This document shows positions 1-7,535 of a stretch of 64,000 nt of DNA, in pieces; positions within the stretch are counted from its first letter, which is position 1, and each line of letters opens with the position of its first letter. The position numbers and the translations under genes are program-made. The notes beneath the pieces were generated by a model, which saw only the letters and a program-made list of their open reading frames with translations, searched no databases and was not told the origin of the DNA. Source of the stretch: DATJGR01 sp963735085 (GTDB lineage: Bacteria; Pseudomonadota; Gammaproteobacteria; Pseudomonadales; Azotimanducaceae). The DNA lies in contig CAVTJP010000005.1 of assembly GCA_963735085.1 (NCBI GenBank), positions 2,418,001 to 2,482,000 of the forward strand. The letters run 5' to 3'.

Positions 1-192
1 CAGAGCTATCTGGTGCAGAAGATCGAGGGCACTGCGGTGGTCGGCGGTCGGATGCCGTTGGGCGGTCCACCGTTGTCCAACGACCTCATTCAGATGATCC
101 GGCAGTGGGTCGCGAACGGCGCGCAGGACGACACGGCTAGCCCCGGCACAACAAACCCGGGCACAACCACTCCTGGCGGGCCCGGGTACTAG
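1..192 (+). CDS. C-terminal fragment of a cytochrome-like / surface protein
   Basis: The gene enters the window from the left; the last 63 codons are visible, ending at TAG 190-192. The peptide has the pattern SYLVQKIEG, RMPLGGPPL, IRQWVANGA, which is typical of the C-terminal helix of small c-type cytochrome-like domains (often written planctomycete-type cytochrome C) in secreted proteins. The GRMPLGG segment would carry the distal haem ligand Met. After it comes a low-complexity Gly/Thr/Pro tail. No CxxCH is visible here because the N-terminal part is outside the window. It lies 9 bp before a β-barrel protein that itself carries CxxCH, so the two are probably co-transcribed. Function beyond haem binding cannot be read. 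Confidence 0.6.
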   Translation, partial: QSYLVQKIEGTAVVGGRMPLGGPPLSNDLIQMIRQWVANGAQDDTASPGTTNPGTTTPGGPGY

Positions 193-201
193 GCCGGCCA
201 C

Positions 202-1302
202 GTGAGGCGGTCGAACGTTATCCGAGGATGGTGGGACGGGCGCGGGTGTGCACTGTTCGCCTTCGTCATGGCGATGACATGGGCATCATGTCTGCGCGCC
301 GAACCCTACCTGGCGATCCAGACCGGTTTTCAATGCGGCCAGTGCCACGTCAACCCGACCGGCGGCGGACTTCGCAACACGTTTGGCGACGTATTCAGCC
401 AGACGCAGCTTCCGGCGAACGCGTCGGGCATGGACGAGTGGACAGGATCGGTGCTCGGGCGGTTCTCGGTCGGCAGTGACGCGCGCGGCAGCGCGCGCAT
501 GTTCGACGTCGATAATCAGGACAACAATCAGAGCTTCGAGATCGACCGGGTCAGTGTCTATCTGAACGCGACCCTCAACGAGCACGTCAGCTTGTATCTC
601 GACGAGCAGATTGCGCCGAACGGCTCGCTGAATCGGCAGGCGTACGGGATGTTCAGCGCCGGCAATTGGTTTCTAAAGGCGGGCAAGCTGGTGTTGCCGT
701 TCGGTTTGCGTCTCGAAGACGATTCGGCATTCGTACGCCAGGTCACAGGCATCAACTTCGACAGCGCCGATAACGGCATCGAAGCGGGCTATGTCGGTGG
801 CCCCTGGTCTGCCCAGCTGTCGCTGACCAACGGCACTGCGGGTGCGCCCGAAGTGGACGACGGCAAGCAGGTCAGCTTGCGTCTGGCGCGCGTGGAGTCG
901 GTCTGGCGTGTCGGCGTTAGCGGCAATTTCAATCACACCGATCCCGGCGACCGGACGATGTACGGGGTCTTCGGCGGCGTCCGCACCGGCCCGGTCAACT
1001 GGCTCGCCGAGTACGACCGCATCGACGACGATGGTTTTGGCAACGGCCACCAGCAGCAGGATGTGGCGCTACTGCAGAGCGCGATCAAGCTGCGTCAGGG
1101 CCACTATCTGCAACTCATCGCCGAGATGAACCGCAGCGACGGTGACGCGTTCGAAGATCGCTTCCGCTACAGCATCATCTACGAATATTTCCCTTGGACC
1201 TTTACCGAACTCCGCGCGGGATTCCGGCAGCGCGACAGCCATGACGATGCAGCCGATGTGAACGCGAGCGAGACGTTCGTTCAGCTTCATCTGTTTTTCT
1301 GA
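202..1302 (+). CDS. Outer-membrane β-barrel protein with N-terminal CxxCH motif
   Basis: 366 aa starting at GTG 202. An N-terminal hydrophobic segment (about residues 16-33) ending LRA is a signal peptide. Right after it, FQCGQCHVNPTGGG places a CxxCH haem-attachment motif at residues 45-49. The rest is rich in alternating aromatic/polar strands (VYLNATLNEHVSLYLDEQ, NWFLKAGKLVLPFGLR, HYLQLIAEMN) and ends LHLFF with a terminal Phe, as in porin-type outer-membrane barrels. It most resembles phosphate-selective-porin-like barrels found beside cytochromes. The upstream neighbour is also cytochrome-like. Role inferred: an outer-membrane channel or electron-transfer-associated barrel. Whether haem is attached is unknown. 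Confidence 0.7.
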   Translation: MRRSNVIRGWWDGRGCALFAFVMAMTWASCLRAEPYLAIQTGFQCGQCHVNPTGGGLRNTFGDVFSQTQLPANASGMDEWTGSVLGRFSVGSDARGSARMFDVDNQDNNQSFEIDRVSVYLNATLNEHVSLYLDEQIAPNGSLNRQAYGMFSAGNWFLKAGKLVLPFGLRLEDDSAFVRQVTGINFDSADNGIEAGYVGGPWSAQLSLTNGTAGAPEVDDGKQVSLRLARVESVWRVGVSGNFNHTDPGDRTMYGVFGGVRTGPVNWLAEYDRIDDDGFGNGHQQQDVALLQSAIKLRQGHYLQLIAEMNRSDGDAFEDRFRYSIIYEYFPWTFTELRAGFRQRDSHDDAADVNASETFVQLHLFF

Positions 1303-1507
1303 CCGTCCTTCCGGTTGGACACGGCCCTGCGCCGTTGTTCCCAGGCGTCGATGCCTCTGATGAACGCCGCCGGGCACGGTGATTCCCGTGCCGCGGGCTG
1401 CCGGTCAGATGCCCCAGCAAAGCTGGAAAGGCGCGAACCTCACACCCAGGCGTCGCTGGAACGTCCGGATATTCGTTCGCTGCCCGTTGTTACGTGATGT
1501 GGCTCGA

Positions 1508-1660
1508 ATACCTCCACACGAACGCGACGGTTCGATTGGTCTGCTTCTCGGCCATGTTGCGATGCACGCGATTCCGGCGCTGTGGCGTTTACACCGGACG
1601 CACGACGCCGACCTCGATTTGGACGTGACCACCGTCGTGCGATTTCAATCGGCAACGTTC
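1508..1660 (+). pseudogene. Remnant of a sterol desaturase / fatty acid hydroxylase gene
   Basis: One reading frame encodes GLLLGHVAMHAIPALWRL, then HRTHDADLDLDVTTVVRFQS. This closely follows the conserved core of the fatty acid hydroxylase superfamily (pattern HR-P-LWRFHRVHHSD-LDVTTALRFHP), but the HxxHH and RFHP residues are changed to HRTHD and RFQS. Neither the upstream membrane helices nor the second half with the remaining His boxes is present, and the following DNA switches to an unrelated family in another frame. I read it as a decayed gene fragment. The family assignment rests on this short block only. Confidence 0.5.
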
Positions 1661-1673
1661 GTTTGCGGCCGCA

Positions 1674-1983
1674 GAATTCGTTGGCGGCACGATCTTGCTG
1701 ATCCTGCTCCGCGTCGGATACGCGGCGTTGCCGAAAAAGCTGGAGCAGGCTGCGATCGATCGTGCCAACAGAAACGCGCGGGAATTGGTTGCCGACGAAT
1801 CGCGCGACGGCAGTATCGGCCACGACCATCAGTGTCGACTACACCGCGGTGTTGAATGTCGTTTTCGGATTCGCCGCCATCGCGATGGTTGTGGGGTTCC
1901 TGCGCAGCGGCGGCCCGAAGATGATGCGGATGATGGCGGACGGCGGCAGCGGCGCTGATGCGCATTCGGAACACGGCGAGTAG
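1674..1983 (+). pseudogene. Remnant of a YraQ/ArsP-type permease, frameshifted
   Basis: Frame one (from 1674) reads EFVGGTILLILLRVGYAALP and then KKLEQAAIDRANRNARELVADES. A second frame (to TAG 1981-1983) reads VDYTAVLNVVFGFAAIAMV and then FLRSGGPKMMRMM. Both blocks look like the C-terminal half of the permease family PF03773 (YraQ/ArsP), whose members usually exceed 300 residues and end in a hydrophobic helix plus RTGGP-MLRMM. The two blocks are joined by a frameshift between about 1800 and 1830, and all N-terminal helices are missing. It follows directly on the hydroxylase remnant, so the stretch looks like a deletion scar. Confidence 0.45.
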
Positions 1984-1991
1984 CCTCCGCC

Positions 1992-2942
1992 TCAGGCCGC
2001 GGCAAGACTGTGCCCGACGCCGTCGCAGCGACGCACTTCGACGGTGACGTGTTCGAGTTCTGCGTGTACGCGAAGCCGGTCGCGATACGCATCGGTTGAT
2101 TTCGGCTTGTCCGCGACGATTGCGACGATCGCTGCAAATCGTCCCGCGGCGACCTGCCAGATGTGCAGATCCGTCACCATCGAATCGCCGTCGCTTTCGA
2201 CCGCGCGGCGGATCTCGTCGGGCAAATCGGAGGATTCCGGCGTGCGGTCGAGCAGCACGCCGCTGGTGTCTCGCAACAGACCGTAAGCCCAGACGCCGAC
2301 GATGACGCTGCCGACGATGCCCATCACCGCATCCAGCCATGTCCAGCCGAAGAACTTCCCGGCGACCAGCGCAACGATCGCGGTGATCGATGTGAGCGCG
2401 TCGGCCAGCACATGCACGTATGCTGCGCGCCGGTTCAGGTCGTGATGATGCGCGTGATGAGCGTGATGATGACCATCCGAGTGATGCTGATCGTCCTTTA
2501 GCAGCAACGCGCAGGTGAGGTTGACCAACAGGCCGATGGCGGCAACGACGATTGCGTCGTTGAATTGAATCGAAAGCGGTACGAACACGCGGTGCAGGGA
2601 TTCACCGGCCATCAGCAGCGCGACTACTGCGAGCACGACTGCGCTCGCGAAGCCGCCGAGCACGCCCATTTTGCCGGTGCCGAACGAATAGCGCGGATTG
2701 TTCGAATGGCGCCGGCTGAAGTAGTACGCCATCGCGGTGATCAGGAACGCGGCGACGTGGGTGCTCATGTGCCAGCCATCAGCGAGCAACGCCATTGAAT
2801 TGAATGCGCTACCGGCCGCGATCTCGACGACCATCATCGTGGCCGTTATGCCAATGACGATGCGCGTGCGGCGCTCCGCAACCGACGCATCCGGCGCATA
2901 GTCGTGCGTGTGGCTCCAGCGTAGTGGGTCCGCGTGATGCAT
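1992..2942 (-). CDS. dmeF: DmeF-type cation diffusion facilitator (divalent metal exporter)
   Basis: 316 aa from ATG at 2942 (MHHADPLRW). An inner-membrane CDF transporter exporting Co/Ni/Zn-type cations by proton antiport. Six hydrophobic segments are visible. TM2 has ALLADGWHMSTH (Asp55, His58) and TM5 has HVLADAL (His177, Asp181), the metal site of the family. A His-rich loop (about residues 153-167) lies between TM4 and TM5, and the C-terminal cytoplasmic domain contains VTDLHIWQVAAG. The His-rich N-terminus and loop fit the DmeF subfamily (cobalt/nickel). No DmeR-type repressor is adjacent. An in-frame upstream GTG/ATG extension to 3023 exists but is unlike the family. Confidence 0.85.
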   Translation of the reverse strand: MHHADPLRWSHTHDYAPDASVAERRTRIVIGITATMMVVEIAAGSAFNSMALLADGWHMSTHVAAFLITAMAYYFSRRHSNNPRYSFGTGKMGVLGGFASAVVLAVVALLMAGESLHRVFVPLSIQFNDAIVVAAIGLLVNLTCALLLKDDQHHSDGHHHAHHAHHHDLNRRAAYVHVLADALTSITAIVALVAGKFFGWTWLDAVMGIVGSVIVGVWAYGLLRDTSGVLLDRTPESSDLPDEIRRAVESDGDSMVTDLHIWQVAAGRFAAIVAIVADKPKSTDAYRDRLRVHAELEHVTVEVRRCDGVGHSLAAA

Positions 2943-3105
2943 GATTAGTCCTTTACAGGATATTGAGCGACCCGAATTGTATCGTCGAGCGCAATACCGC
3001 GCCCGGCGAAGCCGTCGTCGCACCCGATTATCAGTCCGGACGTATGGGCGAGATCACCCGCGAGGCTACGATCGGATAGTGGAAACAACGCCGGAGACAC
3101 AGGCC

Positions 3106-4050
3106 ATGAACGTACATGCAAGCTTGCCGGAACTGCCTTACGCGGCATGGCAGGACACCTGCTCGACGCTGCAGTTGTGGACCCAGATCGTGGGCAAGAT
3201 TCGCCTGGCTCAGACGCCATGGCTCAATCACTCGTGGCACACCACGCTGTATCTGACGGCGCGCGGGCTCAGCACCTCGCCGGTGAGCGCCGGCCACCGG
3301 ATGTTCCAGATCGATTTCGACTTCATCGAGCATGTGTTGGAGGTCCGTACCGCCGATGGCGGCGAGCGCAAGATCGAACTCCGACCGCGCACCGTCGCCG
3401 ACTTTTACGCTGCGGTGTTTTCCGCGTTGGGTGAACTGGGTCTCGACGTGTCGATCCACGGCAGCCCCAACGAAGTTGCAGACCCGACCCCGTTTCGCAA
3501 GGACACGATCCACGCCACCTACGATCCCGACTACGCGAATCGGTTTTGGCGTGTATTGGTTCAGACTGACCGCGTGTTCAAGCAATTCCGCACCGGATTT
3601 CTCGGCAAGAGCAGTCCGGTGCATTTTTTCTGGGGTAGTTTCGATCTCGCGGTGACGCGCTTTTCCGGTCGCACTGCACCGCCTCATCCGGGTGGCGTAC
3701 CGGCGCTGCCAGACGCGGTGTGCCGCGAGGCCTACTCGCATGAAGTCAGCAGTGCCGGATTCTGGCCGGGCGGCGGCGTCACCGATTACGCGGCGTTCTA
3801 CTCTTACAGCTACCCGACGCCGGACGGCTTCGCCGAGCACCCGGTACGCCCGGCCGAGGCGTTTTTTCACCGTGAAGCCGGCGAGTTCTTGCTGCCCTAC
3901 GATGCTGTGCGCACGGCGGACGATCCGGACAGAGCCCTGCTGGAGTTCCTCGAAAGCACCTATGAAGCCGCGGCCGAGACCGGCAGCTGGAACCGCGCGG
4001 AACTGGAATGTCCGTTTGGCGCTCCGGGCGAACCCCGGGCCTACCCATGA
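3106..4050 (+). CDS. DUF5996 family protein
   Basis: 314 aa from ATG 3106, preceded by GGAG at suitable spacing. It matches the DUF5996 pattern: an N-terminal YAAWQDTCSTLQLWTQIVGK, PWLNHSWHTTLYLTARGL, RTVADFYAAVF, then FRTGFLGKSSPVHFFWGSFD and a C-terminal FWPGGGVTDYAAFYSYSYP with HREAGEFLLPYD. No signal peptide or membrane helix, so it is cytoplasmic. Biochemical role unknown for the family. It is followed after 23 bp by a pirin gene in the same direction, so the two may be co-transcribed. The name is firm; function is not. Confidence 0.8.
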   Translation: MNVHASLPELPYAAWQDTCSTLQLWTQIVGKIRLAQTPWLNHSWHTTLYLTARGLSTSPVSAGHRMFQIDFDFIEHVLEVRTADGGERKIELRPRTVADFYAAVFSALGELGLDVSIHGSPNEVADPTPFRKDTIHATYDPDYANRFWRVLVQTDRVFKQFRTGFLGKSSPVHFFWGSFDLAVTRFSGRTAPPHPGGVPALPDAVCREAYSHEVSSAGFWPGGGVTDYAAFYSYSYPTPDGFAEHPVRPAEAFFHREAGEFLLPYDAVRTADDPDRALLEFLESTYEAAAETGSWNRAELECPFGAPGEPRAYP

Positions 4051-4073
4051 CACACCAACTGGAGAAATCACTT

Positions 4074-4979
4074 ATGAATGCAGTGATACGCGAACGCGCA
4101 CGCGGCCACAGGCGCGACCTCGGTGACGGTTTCATCGTCAGCCGGGTGCTACCTGCGGCGCATCAGCACGCCGTTGGCCCGTTCATGTTCATGGACCATA
4201 TGGGACCGTTGACGCTCGCGGACGATCGGGCATTGGACGTGCGGCCGCATCCGCACATCGGATTGGCGACGGTGACCTATCTGTGGCAAGGCCGCGTCGA
4301 GCACAAGGACGGCCTGGGTAACACCCAGATCATCGAACCAGGTGCCGTCAACTGGATGACGGCCGGCAGCGGAATCGTGCATTCCGAACGCACTGCCGCC
4401 GAAGATCGTGGCAAAGCGCAAGCCATGCACGGCCTGCAACTTTGGGTGGCGCTGCCGCTCGCGCAGGAACAAGTCGAGCCGTCGTTCGAACATACCGACG
4501 CAAACGCCTTGCCGGCACTGGATCTCGATGGTGTCAGTGGCCGCGTAGTGGCAGGCAGCGCGTATGGCAAGGGCTCACCCGTGTCGATCTCCAGCGACTT
4601 GTTTTATGTCGATGCGCATGTATCGCAAGGCAAGCGGCTCCGGTTGCCCGACGAGCATGCGCAGCGTGCCGCATACGTCGTCGAAGGCGCCATGCACGTT
4701 GGCGGCGACACCGTCGCCCCCGGCGAATTGGTCAGCTTCGAACCGAACGCCGATGTTGAATTGATTGCGGATACCGAGACTCACGTGGTGCTGCTGGGCG
4801 GTGCACCGCTCGATGCGCCGCGCTACATCTGGTGGAACTACATCGCCAGTTCCGAGGCCATCCTCGACGCAGCTCGCGCGGCCTGGCGTGACAAGCGCTA
4901 CCCGATGGTCGAAGGCGATCCCGAGTTCATTCCACTACCCGAAGATCAGCGTGCCGCGCTACGAATCGAACCGGCTTAG
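4074..4979 (+). CDS. Pirin family protein (bicupin)
   Basis: 301 aa from ATG 4074 with a good GGAGAA ribosome site. Pirins are cytoplasmic two-cupin iron proteins; several act as quercetinases or as redox-sensing partners. The N-terminal cupin shows RPHPHIGLATVTYLWQG (His59, His61) and WMTAGSGIVHSER (His103, Glu105), the four metal ligands. The Pirin_C cupin covers about residues 175-285. The C-terminal segment IASSEAILDAARAAWRDKRY is typical of the PA3240/YhhW-like group. It converges on a second pirin gene across a hairpin at 5003-5030. Substrate not predictable. Confidence 0.9.
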   Translation: MNAVIRERARGHRRDLGDGFIVSRVLPAAHQHAVGPFMFMDHMGPLTLADDRALDVRPHPHIGLATVTYLWQGRVEHKDGLGNTQIIEPGAVNWMTAGSGIVHSERTAAEDRGKAQAMHGLQLWVALPLAQEQVEPSFEHTDANALPALDLDGVSGRVVAGSAYGKGSPVSISSDLFYVDAHVSQGKRLRLPDEHAQRAAYVVEGAMHVGGDTVAPGELVSFEPNADVELIADTETHVVLLGGAPLDAPRYIWWNYIASSEAILDAARAAWRDKRYPMVEGDPEFIPLPEDQRAALRIEPA

Positions 4980-5002
4980 GCGAGCATGAGAGCAGACGCG
5001 GT

Positions 5003-5030
5003 GCAGCCCCGGCGCTTTGGCCGGGGCTGC
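5003..5030. terminator. Hairpin between convergent pirin genes
   Basis: GCAGCCCCGGC (5003-5013) and its exact complement GCCGGGGCTGC (5020-5030) form an 11-bp GC-rich stem with a 6-nt loop. It lies between two genes that end toward each other, so it probably terminates both. There is no U-tract on either side, so intrinsic termination may be weak. Confidence 0.55.
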
Positions 5031-5038
5031 TCGCTATC

Positions 5039-5920
5039 TCATACCACCGTTGCGTGCGGCGTCATGCGCCCAAAGCGGCCACGCTCGAAGTCGACGAAGG
5101 CTTGCTCGATCTCAGCTTGGGTGTTCATCACGAACGGGCCGTGGCCGACCGTCGGTTCGTCGATCGGCTCGCCACTCAGCAGCAGCACGGTGGAATCGCT
5201 GTTCGCCTCAACCGATACCTCGGTGCCTTCGCGATCCAGCATCACCAGTTGCGCTTCCCGCGCGATCTGGCTACCGCTGACCAGCACCGTTCCGTGCAAT
5301 ACGACCAGCGCCAGCGTGTGCCCTTCCGGCGCCGTGAACGTGGACGTGTGGCCACCGCGCAGGCGCACATCCCAGACATTCATCGGCGTGAAGGTACGTG
5401 CCGGCCCCGTGTGACCGGCGTAGTCGCCAGCGATCACGCGCACCGTCCCCGCCTGGCCCGGCAGATTCACCCGCGGAATGTCGCGATCCAGGATGCCCTG
5501 GTAGCCCGGTGCCGCCATCTTGTGCCTGGCCGGCAGATTCACCCAAAGCTGCACCATCTCGAGCGTACCGCCCCGGCGGGTAAATGCCTGCGAATGAAAC
5601 TCCTCATGCACGATGCCCGATGCGGCCGTCATCCATTGCACGTCGCCAGGTCCGATCACGCCGCCTTGGCCGGTGGAATCGCGATGCTCGACCTCGCCCT
5701 GATAGACGATGGTGACGGTCTCGAAGCCGCGATGCGGATGCTCGCCGACGCCGCGTGGACGCTCTGCCGGCGCGAACTGTGCGGGTCCTGCGTAATCGAG
5801 CAGCAGAAACGGGCTCGCGTGCCGTGCCAACGTGTTGTATGAGAATAATGACCGCACCGGAAAACCATCTCCGACCCAATGCGAATGGGGTGTGCTGTAA
5901 ACGCCCTGTACCGTCTTCAT
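5039..5920 (-). CDS. Pirin family protein (YhaK-like), next to a LysR regulator
   Basis: 293 aa from ATG at 5920, preceded by AGGAG on the minus strand. Two cupin halves. Metal ligands are visible in HPHRGFETVTIVYQGEVEH (His61, His63) and WMTAASGIVHEE (His105, Glu107). The C-terminal half contains MNVWDVRL and LSGEPIDEPTVGHGPFVMNT, characteristic of pirins. It is only distantly similar to the pirin at 4074, so this is not a recent duplication. It is divergent from a LysR gene at 6050, an arrangement in which the LysR protein often controls the pirin. Likely cytoplasmic; substrate unknown. Confidence 0.9.
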   Translation of the reverse strand: MKTVQGVYSTPHSHWVGDGFPVRSLFSYNTLARHASPFLLLDYAGPAQFAPAERPRGVGEHPHRGFETVTIVYQGEVEHRDSTGQGGVIGPGDVQWMTAASGIVHEEFHSQAFTRRGGTLEMVQLWVNLPARHKMAAPGYQGILDRDIPRVNLPGQAGTVRVIAGDYAGHTGPARTFTPMNVWDVRLRGGHTSTFTAPEGHTLALVVLHGTVLVSGSQIAREAQLVMLDREGTEVSVEANSDSTVLLLSGEPIDEPTVGHGPFVMNTQAEIEQAFVDFERGRFGRMTPHATVV

Positions 5921-6049
5921 GCGCCAACTCCTGCTTGTCGTGTCACCCGGCTGAGCCCGAGTGAGAAAAGCAGCATAGATTCGAGACGATGGCGCCGGTA
6001 GACGGCAGAATTTATCCTCAGCGTTCCATCGGTAGAACAATGGATCCAC

Positions 6050-6967
6050 ATGCAGGACCTCAACGACCTCTACCTTTACGTACAAGTGGTCGATCACCGC
6101 GGCTTTGCACCGGCCGCGCGGGCGCTAGGTTTGGCCAAGTCCAAGCTCAGTCGGCGCGTCGCGTTGCTCGAGAAACGTCTAGGCGTGCGGTTGATCCAGC
6201 GCTCGACGCGCAGCTTCTCGGTCACGGAGATCGGTCAGGAGTATTACCGCCGCTGCGTTGCGATGCTGGCGGAGGCCGAATCGGCGCAGGAGTTGATTGA
6301 ACGCGCGCAGGCGACGCCGCGTGGCACCATCAATATCAGTTGCCCGATCGCGCTGCTGAATGCGCGCGTTGCGCCGATGCTGGTCAAGTTCATGACGCAA
6401 TGTCCGGACATCAAACTGAATCTAGAGGCCACCAATCGCCAGGTCGATGTGATTCGCGAAGGCTTCGATATTGCGTTGCGCGCACGTTTCCCGCCACTAC
6501 AGGACAGCGACCTCGTTGCGCGCGCGCTGGCTCAAAGCCCGCAGTTTCTGGTTGCGAGTCCAGACCGGGTGGCGCAGAACGGTTTGCCGGAAGTGCCCGC
6601 CGATCTTGCCACATGGCCCAGCCTCGACCTTGGCCCACCGCATCGTGAGCACGCCTGGTCGCTGCGTCACACCGACGGCGCGACCGCGCAGATAACGCAT
6701 CGGCCCCGACTGGTGACCGATGATATGGCGGCACTACGCAGTGCCGCACTCGCCGGAATAGGTGTCGTGTTGCTGCCCGATATGGTGGTGCAGCCCGATC
6801 TGGACGCAGGTCGGCTGGTGCCGTTGCTGCCCCACTGGCAGTCGGCACCGGCCGTGGTGCAGGCGGTGTTCCCGTCTCGACGCGGCCTGATTCCGGCCGT
6901 ACGGGCGCTGTTGGACTTTCTGGCCGACGAGTTCCAGCGCGCTGAGATCGGGTTGCAGGTTGCATAG
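6050..6967 (+). CDS. LysR family transcriptional regulator
   Basis: 305 aa. Residues 1-60 form the winged helix-turn-helix (MQDLNDLYLYVQVVDHRGF, AARALGLAKSKLSRRVALLE). Residues about 90-295 form the periplasmic-binding-protein-like effector domain (GTINISCPIALLNARVAP, GIGVVLLPDMVVQPDLDAG). The gene is divergent from the pirin gene with about 130 bp between starts, the classical LysR target geometry, so it probably regulates that pirin in response to an unknown small effector. It is close to DhaR/AaeR-like members by pattern. It ends 27 bp before the copper operon. Confidence 0.88.
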   Translation: MQDLNDLYLYVQVVDHRGFAPAARALGLAKSKLSRRVALLEKRLGVRLIQRSTRSFSVTEIGQEYYRRCVAMLAEAESAQELIERAQATPRGTINISCPIALLNARVAPMLVKFMTQCPDIKLNLEATNRQVDVIREGFDIALRARFPPLQDSDLVARALAQSPQFLVASPDRVAQNGLPEVPADLATWPSLDLGPPHREHAWSLRHTDGATAQITHRPRLVTDDMAALRSAALAGIGVVLLPDMVVQPDLDAGRLVPLLPHWQSAPAVVQAVFPSRRGLIPAVRALLDFLADEFQRAEIGLQVA

Positions 6968-6994
6968 GGATCTCGGCGGTCGCAGACTGGCGCA

Positions 6995-7414
6995 GTGAAA
7001 CGACACCGCATCCGATACCGCGCCACAGTTGCGCTGTTAATGACGTTGGCGCTGCCATACGCCGCAACCGCCGCCATGACCGAAGCGTTTCATTGTCACC
7101 ACGCGGGCGCGCCGGCGCTCGCCGATGGCAAATCGCCGCCGCATCACCACGACGCGGCAATGGCAATGATGGGTAGCCATCACGCTGGCGCACAGATGAC
7201 GCATGCCAGCAATTGTGACTGCCCGTTGAAATGCGCCTGCGCGCAGCATTGTGCGGGCGGCGGCGGTGGCGCGGCGTTAGCGCCGGCTGCATTTGGGATT
7301 GCACCGGTGCCCTGCATCGAGTGCTCGCTCGGCGGCCTCACGTTCCATATTTCGAATCCCGACAGCGGTCCGCTGTTCCGCCCGCCCATAGCGGCGCTGC
7401 CAAGCGCCGCCTGA
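6995..7414 (+). CDS. Periplasmic His/Cys-rich copper-associated protein (DUF2946/CopL-like)
   Basis: 139 aa from GTG 6995. An N-terminal signal peptide (to about residue 27, PYAATAA) is followed by a His/Met-rich segment (FHCHHAG, PPHHHDAAMAMMGSHH) and a Cys cluster NCDCPLKCACAQHC (Cys74, 76, 80, 82, 86). The C-terminus ISNPDSGPLFRPP resembles the end of DUF2946-type proteins that open copper operons. Its metal-ligand density and place as first gene of the copper cluster suggest copper binding in the periplasm. The exact family is uncertain. The operon promoter must lie in or just after the lysR 3′ end. Confidence 0.6.
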   Translation: MKRHRIRYRATVALLMTLALPYAATAAMTEAFHCHHAGAPALADGKSPPHHHDAAMAMMGSHHAGAQMTHASNCDCPLKCACAQHCAGGGGGAALAPAAFGIAPVPCIECSLGGLTFHISNPDSGPLFRPPIAALPSAA

Positions 7415-7418
7415 TGCA

Positions 7419-7438
7419 TCTGGCCGTCTCGTGACGGC
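7419..7438. repeat. 8-bp stem-loop in the 7415-7535 gap
   Basis: TGGCCGTC and GACGGCCA flank TCGT, followed by a run of A on the plus strand. The A-tract is on the wrong side for an intrinsic terminator in either direction, so this is recorded only as a hairpin inside the copper operon. It may trim or attenuate the transcript between the first and second genes. Confidence 0.4.
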
Positions 7439-7535
7439 CAAAAAACAATGCCCCCGGTGTGAATCCGTCCCTGCGCTCGCGGGGGCGGCGCTTGGCTTCG
7501 TCGAGGATGGTTGAACCTTTCGACGGAGATCCGAC

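Noticed and set aside
3031..4071. A 346-codon minus-strand frame
   Set aside because: Shadow of the DUF5996 gene, which has clear family motifs and a ribosome site.
7419..7443. Stem-loop followed by A-run as a possible terminator
   Set aside because: The A-tract gives no U-run in the direction of either strand after the stem, so it is listed only as a hairpin.
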